Positions 56,720 through 64,000 of a stretch of DNA of 64,000 nt are shown here, one piece after another. The stretch lies in NCBI RefSeq assembly GCF_000238395.3, contig NZ_CP011025.1:620001-684000 (forward strand), given 5' to 3'. Both the position numbers and the translations under genes were made by a program. Positions within the stretch are counted from its first letter, which is position 1. The number at the start of each line of letters is the position of its first letter. The notes under the pieces are model-generated. The model saw nothing but the letters and a program-made list of their open reading frames with translations. It did not search any database and was not told where the DNA came from. The DNA is from Pseudoalteromonas arctica A 37-1-2. Lineage in GTDB: Bacteria; Pseudomonadota; Gammaproteobacteria; Enterobacterales; Alteromonadaceae.

Positions 56720-58078
56720 TTAAACCAGCAACCAAGTAGCAGTACCTAAAAAGGCGAATATACCCACAATATCTGTCACCGTGGTTAGCACCACACTCCC
56801 TGCAAGTGCTGGGTCTATATTCATTCTTTTAAGAATAATAGGGATACTCGCACCAGCAACACCTGCCACCACTAAGTTCATAAACATAGCGAAGGCGAGT
56901 ACGCCACCAAGCATAAAGTCCCACTGCCATAGGGCAATAACACCTGCTATTAACAACGACCACAAAACACCGTTTAACGCGCCAATAGCAAGCTCTTTCA
57001 TCATCAAGAAACGTTGGTTTGTTTGATTTATATGACCTACCGCAATACCACGAATAACAAGCGTTAATGATTGGCTACCTGCAACACCGCCCATAGAAGG
57101 GACAATACCGTTAAGTACAGCTAAAATAGGTAAAACATCTAAAGTGCCTTCAAAAAAGCTAGCTACAAAAGCAGCTGCAAGTGCAGTTAGTAAGTTGACA
57201 CCTAACCAAACTGAGCGTTTTTTAGAGCTTTTTAGTACTGGCGCAAAGGTATCTTCTTCATCATCAAGGCCGGCTAAGCCCAATAAACTATGCTCAGCAT
57301 CTTCTCGGATTACGTCAACGATGTCATCGATAGTGACACGACCAAGGAGCTGATCGTTATCATCAACTACGGGGGCCGATATCCAATTATGACGTTCAAA
57401 TAATTGCGCGACTTCACTTTCATCCATTGAGATTGGAATTGATTCACAATCTTCATCCATTAAATCGCGAACAATTTTTTCTGGCGGGTTAGTTAATAAT
57501 GTACTTAGCGATAAAGCGCCTATAAAGCAGTTATGCTTATCAACAACGTACAAGTCATCGGTACCTTCTGGTAACTCGCCACGTAGCCTAATATATCTAA
57601 GTACAACATCAAGCGTAACGTCAGGGCGAATGGTCACCGTATCGGTGTTCATTAGCGCGCCAGCAGAACGCTCTTGATACGAAAGTGCTTGTGTTGCACG
57701 TTCACGGTCTTGAATGTCCATCGCGCTAACAACGTCTTTATAGACGGTGTCTGGCAGACTACGTAATACTTCACCTAAGTCATCGTGGCCCATATCTTCT
57801 GTTGCGGCTGCAATGTGCTTAGGTTCCATTTGGGCAATAATGCCTAAACGAACATCTTCTGAGAGTTCTTCAAGAACATCACCTTGCACATCAGGATCAA
57901 CCAACTGCCAAAGGAGTCGGCGAATTTTATGTGGTGATGATTCTAATAATAATGCGGTATCACAAGGAGCTGTTTTTGCGAGCATGCGCCTAACTTGAAC
58001 AAATTGACCACTATTGAGTGACTTAGTCACCTGTTTTAGTTGCTGTAGTGGGTAATCTTGTTCAAAAGCTTCAGGCAT
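56720..58078 (-). CDS. mgtE: Magnesium transporter MgtE
   Basis: Mg2+-gated Mg2+ channel, 452 aa. An N-terminal superhelical domain (about 20-130) is followed by two CBS domains (about 135-258) that sense Mg2+, a plug helix and five membrane helices. The conserved PSMGGVAGSQSLTLVIRGIAVG (about 335-356) lines the pore, and the last helices carry DIVGIFAFLGTAT. It lies downstream of the npr gene in the same direction, with a 130-base gap. Confidence 0.95.
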   Translation of the reverse strand: MPEAFEQDYPLQQLKQVTKSLNSGQFVQVRRMLAKTAPCDTALLLESSPHKIRRLLWQLVDPDVQGDVLEELSEDVRLGIIAQMEPKHIAAATEDMGHDDLGEVLRSLPDTVYKDVVSAMDIQDRERATQALSYQERSAGALMNTDTVTIRPDVTLDVVLRYIRLRGELPEGTDDLYVVDKHNCFIGALSLSTLLTNPPEKIVRDLMDEDCESIPISMDESEVAQLFERHNWISAPVVDDNDQLLGRVTIDDIVDVIREDAEHSLLGLAGLDDEEDTFAPVLKSSKKRSVWLGVNLLTALAAAFVASFFEGTLDVLPILAVLNGIVPSMGGVAGSQSLTLVIRGIAVGHINQTNQRFLMMKELAIGALNGVLWSLLIAGVIALWQWDFMLGGVLAFAMFMNLVVAGVAGASIPIILKRMNIDPALAGSVVLTTVTDIVGIFAFLGTATWLLV

Positions 58079-58208
58079 TGGCGTCCTTTATAAATTTTTA
58101 TATTACTTTATGGGGAGAGGTGAGTTAACTGGCGTCACTAACCGTATTTATTTTATATATCTGTTTTAGTTGGGGCATTAGTAATGCGAGCATTATTTTT
58201 ATAACTGT

Positions 58209-58481
58209 TTATTCTTGTTCATTAAAACGTTGTGCTATTAATTCTCCAACAGCATGTAAAGCTTGCTCAGAATCGGGGCCTTTACATACAACTTTTACTT
58301 CTTTGCCTTGGCTACTTTCAAGTAACATTAGTGCAAGTACGCTATCGCCTGCAGCTTCTTTGTCATCTTGAAATAATGTAATTGTCGCATCAAACTGCAC
58401 TGCCAATTGGGCAAGCACGGTGGCTGCTCTGGCGTGCAATCCTAATTTGTTTTTTATTAAAAAAGTGTCTTCACAATGCAT
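58209..58481 (-). CDS. ptsO: Nitrogen-PTS phosphocarrier NPr
   Basis: HPr-fold carrier, 90 aa, that passes phosphate from EI-Ntr (PtsP) to EIIA-Ntr (PtsN). The phosphorylated histidine is H16 in KLGLHARAA. SPR-type regulatory serine is represented by S48 in GDSVLALMLLESSQGKEV. It closes the rpoN-hpf-ptsN-rapZ-npr cluster, which identifies it as NPr rather than the sugar HPr. Confidence 0.95.
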   Translation of the reverse strand: MHCEDTFLIKNKLGLHARAATVLAQLAVQFDATITLFQDDKEAAGDSVLALMLLESSQGKEVKVVCKGPDSEQALHAVGELIAQRFNEQE

Positions 58482-58523
58482 AACTTACTCTACCTAAGCT
58501 GAACAGGTGATTATTCAGCTATA

Positions 58524-59369
58524 TTATTTTTCTTGTTCGCGATGGCGAATTTTCACATTGGGATGTGTCATTGCAAAACTTTCACCAATAGTTTGCGCTA
58601 AATATACAGAGCGATGTTGTCCGCCTGTACACCCAATAGCAATGGTTAAATAACTGCGGTTATTTCGCTCTAAGTGCGGTAACCATGTTTGTACAAATGT
58701 TTGAATTTGCCATGTGAATTTTTGCACTATGCTGTGATTGGCCAAATAATCTTTAACAGGTTGATCTAACCCATTTAAAGGTTTTAATTCAGGTTCCCAA
58801 TGTGGATTGGGTAAAAAGCGTGCATCAAATACGTAATCTGCTTCTTTTGGTATACCGTATTTAAAACCAAACGATTCAAACGTGACAATCAGTTGCTTAT
58901 CTTTTTTACCTAAAATCTTTTCACGAATAGATTCAGCAAGTTGATGAACACTCAAATCAGTCGTGTCTATCATAAAGTCGGCGCGGGTGATTAATACATC
59001 AAGTAATTCTTTTTCTTTTTTGATGGCTAAATCAAGAGGCAACGAGTCAATTGATAGTGGGTGTAATCTACGAGTTTCAGAAAAACGTTTGATCAATGTT
59101 TGATCGTCGCTATCTAAATAAAATAACGTAGGTTTTGCAAAGCCAGGCAAGTATTCAAGAATATCGTTAAATTCATCTTGTTGTTTAGGGATGTTACGCA
59201 CATCAATGCTAACAGCAATTTTATCGTAGCTATCAGACACACTGCGAACTAATGAAGGAAGCAAGTTAACTGGAATATTATCTACGCAATAATAACCTAA
59301 ATCTTCTACAACGCGTAAAGCAACCGACTTTCCAGAACCAGAACGGCCGCTTATGATAATTAACTCCAT
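58524..59369 (-). CDS. rapZ: RNase adapter protein RapZ
   Basis: In E. coli it hands the GlmZ small RNA to RNase E and so controls glucosamine-6-phosphate synthase. The Walker A motif GRSGSGKS is at 8-15, and the C-terminal domain has IGCTGGQHRSVYLAQTIG. 281 aa, normal length. It lies 18 bases after ptsN. Whether GlmY/GlmZ exist in this organism cannot be judged here. Confidence 0.95.
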   Translation of the reverse strand: MELIIISGRSGSGKSVALRVVEDLGYYCVDNIPVNLLPSLVRSVSDSYDKIAVSIDVRNIPKQQDEFNDILEYLPGFAKPTLFYLDSDDQTLIKRFSETRRLHPLSIDSLPLDLAIKKEKELLDVLITRADFMIDTTDLSVHQLAESIREKILGKKDKQLIVTFESFGFKYGIPKEADYVFDARFLPNPHWEPELKPLNGLDQPVKDYLANHSIVQKFTWQIQTFVQTWLPHLERNNRSYLTIAIGCTGGQHRSVYLAQTIGESFAMTHPNVKIRHREQEK

Positions 59370-59387
59370 TTAACACCCTTTATAAAA

Positions 59388-59843
59388 CTATGATTGATTG
59401 ACAATAACTTGGTAAAGCTCAGTATCTGATTTTGCACTGCGTAACTGTTTACAAAAATCTTTGTTGTTTAGTTTATCAGCAATGGTTGCTAGAGTCTTTA
59501 AGTGCTGCTGGTTATCGCCATCTGGTACGATGAGTGCGACGAAAATATCAACAGGGCGATTATCGATTGCATCAAAATTTATTGGAGTTTCGCTAACGAG
59601 TACTAAAGCCAAAGGCTCTTCTGCACCGCTCATTCTTCCATGAGGAATGGCAATGCCACGCCCTATACCTGTACTACCGAGTTTCTCTCTGCTCATTAAA
59701 GCATTAAGAATATCTTGTTGCGGTAAATACGGAAGTTTGTCGTGAGCAAGTTCGCTAATGAACTCTAAAATTCTTTTTTTGCTATTAAAAAGGACCGCAG
59801 CTTTGCTGCAGTCCTGGCATATAAGTGAGCTTAATTTCATCAT
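59388..59843 (-). CDS. ptsN: PTS IIA-Ntr protein PtsN
   Basis: Regulatory EIIA of the nitrogen PTS, which controls potassium transport and other targets according to phosphorylation. The phospho-histidine lies in GIAIPHGR (H68 from this start), with SREKLGSTGIG before it. The ATG was chosen because it begins one base after the hpf stop (TAATATG), which suggests coupling. A TTG 15 bases further upstream, behind AAAGAGAAGC, would give 156 aa and cannot be excluded. Confidence 0.92.
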   Translation of the reverse strand: MMKLSSLICQDCSKAAVLFNSKKRILEFISELAHDKLPYLPQQDILNALMSREKLGSTGIGRGIAIPHGRMSGAEEPLALVLVSETPINFDAIDNRPVDIFVALIVPDGDNQQHLKTLATIADKLNNKDFCKQLRSAKSDTELYQVIVNQS

Positions 59844-59844
59844 A

Positions 59845-60132
59845 TTAGTGTCGAGCAAGCTTCTCTTTGTGTTTAATTACTTGTCGATCGAGCTTGTCGA
59901 TCAACGAGTCAATGGCGGCATACATATCTTGATGTTCTGTAGAGGCAAATAGCTCAGCACCGCTTACGTGTATGGTGGCTTCTGCTTTTTGATTTAATTT
60001 TTCTACATCGAGAATGACATGAACATTATTAATATGATCAGAGTGTCTTTCTAGCTTCGCAAATTTGGTATTAATATAGTCTCTTAGTGAATCGGTTAAT
60101 TCTACGTGACGACCAGTTAAGTTTAGTTGCAT
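59845..60132 (-). CDS. hpf: Ribosome hibernation promoting factor (short HPF)
   Basis: Binds the 30S decoding region and promotes 100S dimers in stationary phase. 95 aa from MQLNLTGRHVEL, the same start and length as E. coli HPF. SD-like GAGG lies nine bases before this ATG, while an ATG two codons earlier is too close to it. It lacks the C-terminal dimerisation domain of long HPF. It lies between rpoN and ptsN as in enterics. Confidence 0.95.
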   Translation of the reverse strand: MQLNLTGRHVELTDSLRDYINTKFAKLERHSDHINNVHVILDVEKLNQKAEATIHVSGAELFASTEHQDMYAAIDSLIDKLDRQVIKHKEKLARH

Positions 60133-60157
60133 AAGCATTACCCTCTTTTTTTGCGTC

Positions 60158-61657
60158 TTAAATCAAACTTTTACGTTGATTTGACGGTGGAATAGCCAGA
60201 GATTCGCGGTATTTTGCGATTGTACGTCTCGCTACTTTAATTCCTTGCTCAGCCAATATATCCGCTATTTTGCTATCACTCAATGGTTTTGCTGAGTTTT
60301 CTGCTGCGATTAATTTTCGGATAAGCGCACGGATTGCTGTAGATGAACATTCACCACCGTTTTCGGTGCTTACATGGCTTGAGAAAAAATATTTAAGCTC
60401 AAATATACCACGGGGTGTGTGCATATACTTTTGGGTTGTTACGCGCGAAATTGTTGATTCGTGCATTTCTACCATTTCAGCAACATCATTTAAAACCATT
60501 GGTTTCATGGCTTCAGGACCGTGTTCAAAAAAGCCTTGTTGTTGCTTAACAATACAATTTGTTACTTTTAATAGCGTGTCGTTTCTACTTTCTAAGCTTT
60601 TAATAAACCATTTAGCTTCTTGTAAATGCGAGCGAATAAACTGGCTGTCACCACTGGATTTTACAGTGCGAGACATTGCCGCGTATTGGCTATTAACACG
60701 AATTTTAGGCATGCTATCTGGGTTTAACTCAACAACCCAGCGGCCTTTAATTTTTTTAACTGACACATCAGGAATAACATACTCAGATTCTTCTCTTACA
60801 ATAGTATCTGCAGGTTTAGGGCTAAGAGTATGTATTAATGTCATTACTTCTTTAAGCTCTTCTTCTTTGAGCTTAGTTTTCTTCATTAATGTACGATAGT
60901 CACGAGCAGCTAATAAATCAATATGCTCGGTTAAAATCATTTTTGTTTCATTAATGTAAGGTGTTTCTTTATCAAACTGGTTAAGCTGAATACACAAACA
61001 CTCTTGTAAACTACGTGCAGCAATACCAACAGGATCAAACAGTTGGATGCGTTTTAATACAGCTTCAATTTCATCAAGTTCGACTTCGTTATCATCTTCG
61101 TTTTCTTGATTAAAGCTTTCTAAAATCTCTTCGCAGCTTAGTGTTAAAATACCTGAATCATCGACGGCTTCTACAATAGCAATAGCAATAGCTTCGTCTG
61201 TAGGGCTAAATGGCGTTAGTTGTAACTGCCACATTAAATACTCATGGAGCGTTTCAGTAGAGGCACCTTGGTATATTGATTCGTCTTCAGGCATCGGACC
61301 CGATGATGCTGCTGGGGCGGCACTCATGTACTCATCCCAACTAACATCCATAGCCATGTCGTCACTTAGCGTGTCTTTTGCAAGTGCTTCACCACTATCT
61401 TGTTCATATTCGCTTGGAGCATCATCGGCAGATGCGCTAACAGTTATGTCATCTGTATCTGCTTTTTGCTCGTTTTTACCTGCAGCGTCTTCGGAATAGT
61501 CTGCTTCTTCAACCTCTAATAGCGGGTTGCTGTCGAGAGCTTCTTGTATTTCTTGCTGGAGATCCAATGTACTGAGTTGCAACAAACGAATAGCTTGTTG
61601 CAACTGTGGAGTCATTGTAAGTTGCTGGCCCATGCGCAGCTGTAGTGATTGCCTCAT
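60158..61657 (-). CDS. rpoN: RNA polymerase sigma-54 factor
   Basis: 499 aa. Region I is Gln/Leu-rich ([25 protein letters not shown] start, about 5-45), followed by an acidic region II (about 55-125), the core-binding domain, the helix-turn-helix (about 375-395, [14 protein letters not shown]) and the RpoN box [10 protein letters not shown] near 477-486. It recognises -24/-12 promoters such as the one proposed for pspA at 48028. It is about 70 bases downstream of lptB. Confidence 0.97.
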   Translation of the reverse strand: MRQSLQLRMGQQLTMTPQLQQAIRLLQLSTLDLQQEIQEALDSNPLLEVEEADYSEDAAGKNEQKADTDDITVSASADDAPSEYEQDSGEALAKDTLSDDMAMDVSWDEYMSAAPAASSGPMPEDESIYQGASTETLHEYLMWQLQLTPFSPTDEAIAIAIVEAVDDSGILTLSCEEILESFNQENEDDNEVELDEIEAVLKRIQLFDPVGIAARSLQECLCIQLNQFDKETPYINETKMILTEHIDLLAARDYRTLMKKTKLKEEELKEVMTLIHTLSPKPADTIVREESEYVIPDVSVKKIKGRWVVELNPDSMPKIRVNSQYAAMSRTVKSSGDSQFIRSHLQEAKWFIKSLESRNDTLLKVTNCIVKQQQGFFEHGPEAMKPMVLNDVAEMVEMHESTISRVTTQKYMHTPRGIFELKYFFSSHVSTENGGECSSTAIRALIRKLIAAENSAKPLSDSKIADILAEQGIKVARRTIAKYRESLAIPPSNQRKSLI

Positions 61658-61726
61658 GTATCTCTAACAATCCTTTTATGTTGTTATAATTAATACTAGC
61701 AGATGCTTAAAGACATGGCGTAAATG

Positions 61727-62452
61727 TTACAGCCTAAATTGCTCGCCTAAGTAAACATCGCGTACTGTTTTATCATTTAATACGTGTTCTGGAGTACCTG
61801 ATGCAATCAGCTCCCCATGAGAAACAATGTAGGCTTTTTCACAAACATCAAGGGTTTCTCTTACGTTATGATCGGTAATTAATACACCAATCCCACGATT
61901 TTTGAGATGTTCTATTATTTTCTTTATGTCTAATACCGAAATCGGGTCAACACCTGCAAATGGTTCATCTAGTAATATAAATTTAGGATCTGCTGCCAGC
62001 GCACGTGCTATTTCCACACGACGACGTTCGCCACCCGACAATGCCATACCTTGGCTATCACGAATGTGTTGTATGCTAAATTCATCTAATAATTTATCGA
62101 GAGTGTCTTCTCTAGCTTGTTTATTTAACTCTTTGCGCGTTTCTAAAATGGCCATTAAGTTTTGATAAACAGTCAGCTTTCTGAATATTGAAGACTCTTG
62201 CGGTAAGTAGCCAATGCCTAATCTAGCACGACTATGCATAGGTAAAAGAGTAATATCGTTATCGTCTATCGATATTTTACCTTTGTCGCTAGGTACAAGT
62301 CCTACTATCATATAAAACGTGGTGGTTTTACCTGCGCCGTTAGGGCCAAGTAAGCCAACAATACTGCCAGCTTTGACTTCAAGGCCGACGTTTTTTACAA
62401 CTTCACGGCCTTTATAGCTCTTTGCTAATAGCTCTGCTTTTAATGTGCTCAT
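61727..62452 (-). CDS. lptB: LPS export ABC transporter ATPase LptB
   Basis: ATPase of the LptB2FGC complex that extracts LPS from the inner membrane. Walker A is GPNGAGKTT (36-44), the Q-loop is in YLPQESSIF, the ABC signature is [15 protein letters not shown] and Walker B is [12 protein letters not shown], followed by the H-loop ITDHNVRE. 241 aa. The start overlaps the lptA stop by four bases. lptF and lptG are elsewhere. Confidence 0.97.
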   Translation of the reverse strand: MSTLKAELLAKSYKGREVVKNVGLEVKAGSIVGLLGPNGAGKTTTFYMIVGLVPSDKGKISIDDNDITLLPMHSRARLGIGYLPQESSIFRKLTVYQNLMAILETRKELNKQAREDTLDKLLDEFSIQHIRDSQGMALSGGERRRVEIARALAADPKFILLDEPFAGVDPISVLDIKKIIEHLKNRGIGVLITDHNVRETLDVCEKAYIVSHGELIASGTPEHVLNDKTVRDVYLGEQFRL

Positions 62453-62994
62453 GGTTGACCTTTGTCGCTTTTTTTACTTTTTTTAGTCTCGATTGGCACT
62501 AAAATTGTGTGAACGCGGTCAGTTGAGTTTTCATCTTTTTCGGCACTGATTAGCTGCTGCTCTATATCGTAGGTAATGCTTTTAGCATTTATTTTTTGTC
62601 CCGCTTGCGATACTTGTGCATTACCAACAAGCGTTAAAAAACGCTTAGATACATCATAACGTACTTCGTCAGCACTGGCGCTCATAGTCGTGCCATCTGA
62701 TTGCTTTTCTTCAAAGTGCGCAGGGCTACCTGTAGCAATTAATAATTGTTTATTATCACCAAGTTCATCGCGTTTATGTACTTCTAAGCGGTCGGCTGTG
62801 ATACGGCGATTACCGTGAATAATTTCAACATTTTTCTCAAAAATCCCGACATTAGCTTTTAATTGACCTTCTTGCTTATCGGCGCTTATTGAAATTTGAT
62901 TTGCAGTCGGTTGCGTGTTTTGCTCGGCAGCACTACTATTAAACGCTAGTATAAGTGTAGGAATAATAAGTGATTTTAATATTTTATTGGTCAT
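62449..62994 (-). CDS. lptA: LPS periplasmic bridge protein LptA
   Basis: Forms the beta-jellyroll filament that carries LPS from LptC to LptD. Signal peptide about 1-22 (ending NSSAA), followed by an OstA domain with [25 protein letters not shown] strand pattern and [15 protein letters not shown]. 181 aa. It overlaps lptC by 11 bases and lptB by four. Confidence 0.95.
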   Translation of the reverse strand: MTNKILKSLIIPTLILAFNSSAAEQNTQPTANQISISADKQEGQLKANVGIFEKNVEIIHGNRRITADRLEVHKRDELGDNKQLLIATGSPAHFEEKQSDGTTMSASADEVRYDVSKRFLTLVGNAQVSQAGQKINAKSITYDIEQQLISAEKDENSTDRVHTILVPIETKKSKKSDKGQP

Positions 62995-63538
62995 AATATA
63001 TGGTTCGCGTATGGTTAATTAGTTTTATCACTTCGGTTTTTAAGTCGGCTTCTAGGCCTTTACCAGTGATTTTTAAATTGGGTCCAGTGATGATAACGGG
63101 TTGCTCCGAACGCATTGTTAATAGCTTTATATCTACCTGAATATTATCAGCATTGATTTTGTCTATCATGGCGTTATCGGTTAAGTTTTTGGCAACCACA
63201 TTGCCTTCTAAAATTAATTGTTTGTCTTCGTATAATGTTGCTTCGTCTGCATTTATTTGCCACGTTTGCTTTTCGTTATATAAAGTAAAAATAGGTTTTT
63301 CAAAAAACGTAAAACCTAATTGTTGATATAGCTCCATTTTAGCCGCAGTGACTTTGTGGCTAATTTTACCTTGTTCGTCATAGGCTGTTTGTTTGAGTTC
63401 AATGGCTATGTAATCAGGCTTGGCAATAACTTCAGGCTCAGTCTGAGGCACAATATTTGTTTGTGTAAAATAAGGGTACCAAAGCCAAACCATACAGCTA
63501 ATGAATAAAACGCTTAATATTATGCGCGCTGCATTCAT
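62984..63538 (-). CDS. lptC: LPS export protein LptC
   Basis: Bitopic inner-membrane protein linking LptB2FG to LptA. One N-terminal helix (about 5-23) precedes a periplasmic jellyroll domain (about 45-184) with MELYQQLGFTFFEKPIFTLY and INADEATLYEDKQLILEGNV. 184 aa. The start overlaps kdsC by four bases (ATGA). Confidence 0.94.
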   Translation of the reverse strand: MNAARIILSVLFISCMVWLWYPYFTQTNIVPQTEPEVIAKPDYIAIELKQTAYDEQGKISHKVTAAKMELYQQLGFTFFEKPIFTLYNEKQTWQINADEATLYEDKQLILEGNVVAKNLTDNAMIDKINADNIQVDIKLLTMRSEQPVIITGPNLKITGKGLEADLKTEVIKLINHTRTIYYDQ

Positions 63539-64000
63539 GAACTAGTGCCTTGTGTAGTCAATGCTTTACCATTTTCAAGCATAAGTAAGTCGGTGAGCTC
63601 TCTTACTGCACCAAAGCCGCCAGGCATTTGCGTTACATAGTGTGATAAACGTTTAATAAGTGGATGGGCATCATTTACTGCAACAGCAAAGCCGACTAAT
63701 TCCATAACGGGCATGTCAGGACCATCATCACCGATATAAGCAATTTGTTCATCGCTAAGGTTGAGTTTGTCTTTTAATTCTTGATAGGCAATGAGCTTAT
63801 TTTCTTGGCCTTGATAAATATGCTGTACGGTTAAGCTGCTCATACGTTGTTGCACTATTTGTGAATGACGACCAGTAATTACAGCCACTTCAAAGCCACT
63901 GTTTATAAGCGCTTTAATGCCAAAACCATCTTTTGTATTAAATGCTTTTAGCTCTTCACCTTGATTACCAAGATAAATACGGCCATCAGAAAATACACCA
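63535..64000 (-). CDS. kdsC: KDO 8-phosphate phosphatase KdsC (partial, N-terminus beyond the window)
   Basis: HAD-superfamily phosphatase that releases KDO for LPS core synthesis. The coding frame runs to the window edge, so the start and the first nucleophile Asp are missing. The visible N-terminal part begins GVFSDGRIYLGNQGEELKAF, matching the residues just after the KdsC DVDGV motif, and continues KDGFGIKAL and VAVITGRHS (motif II) and YIGDDGPDMPVM (motif III/IV). It heads the lptCAB operon, so KDO and LPS export are co-expressed. Confidence 0.95.
   Translation of the reverse strand, partial: GVFSDGRIYLGNQGEELKAFNTKDGFGIKALINSGFEVAVITGRHSQIVQQRMSSLTVQHIYQGQENKLIAYQELKDKLNLSDEQIAYIGDDGPDMPVMELVGFAVAVNDAHPLIKRLSHYVTQMPGGFGAVRELTDLLMLENGKALTTQGTSS

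Noticed and set aside
60270..60899. Rightward 209-codon frame inside rpoN
   Set aside because: Antisense shadow; composition is implausible and rpoN is certain.

Overview
The window is 64 kb of gene-dense, AT-rich gammaproteobacterial chromosome. Gene content and order point to a marine Alteromonadales bacterium, most likely Pseudoalteromonas. This is an inference from synteny and protein character (lptD-surA-pdxA-rsmA-apaG-apaH, rpoN-hpf-ptsN-rapZ-npr, a DUF3450/ExbB/ExbB/ExbD/TonB/TPR cluster, AmgK-MurU, many TonB-dependent receptors), because no 16S gene is present. Nearly all of it is core genome. I see no prophage, CRISPR array, restriction or defence island, or biosynthetic cluster.

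Layout. 1-9 kb: tandem small repeats, a chemotaxis receptor, then the leftward envelope/ribosome operon lptD-surA-pdxA-rsmA-apaG-apaH. 9-15 kb: cell-wall recycling genes amgK-murU, djlA, a DUF3530 gene, two pseudouridine synthases (rluA, rsuA) and zapE. 15-24 kb: iron uptake, with a leftward TonB energy-transduction operon (DUF3450, long ExbB/TtpC, short ExbB, ExbD, TonB, TPR protein) divergent from a Fiu-like siderophore receptor and a PiuC/YbiX dioxygenase, with a Fur-box-like palindrome between them. 24-32 kb: galE, DUF3016, two small unknown genes, the complete EF-P modification set epmB / efp-epmA, a tandem repeat array, an orphan TonB-dependent receptor and a thioesterase. 32-39.5 kb: a META lipoprotein, then a TPP riboswitch controlling thiC-thiO-thiS-thiG-thiDE-thiF. 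39.6-41 kb: an IS110-family element flanked by palindromic repeats. 41-47.9 kb: psd, rsgA, orn, a tRNA-Gly(GCC) cluster interleaved with tRNA-like remnants, yjbQ-cheX, zur, marC and dusA. 48-53.3 kb: a sigma-54 type pspA-pspC operon lacking pspB, a small membrane protein, a PCu(A)C copper chaperone, DUF2333, an outer-membrane barrel, a TIGR03899-type protein and an SRPBCC protein. 53.7-64 kb: ygiQ, a thioredoxin-like protein, mgtE, and the leftward kdsC-lptC-lptA-lptB-rpoN-hpf-ptsN-rapZ-npr cluster, cut by the window end inside kdsC.

The unexplained signal is mostly non-coding. (i) Four degenerate tRNA-Gly-like units alternate with three intact tRNA genes and carry a hairpin with compensatory changes. 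(ii) There are three families of small palindromic or MITE-like repeats, including a tandem array that has copied the 3' end of epmA and a pair of inverted ~200 bp copies 25 kb apart. (iii) The IS110 element has a structured non-coding left end, a candidate bridge RNA. (iv) A perfect 11-bp hairpin appears to sequester the ribosome binding site of the DUF3530 gene. I did not find a convincing new multi-gene protein system. Several start codons were moved to internal ATGs that have a ribosome binding site or begin a signal peptide; each case is stated in its entry.
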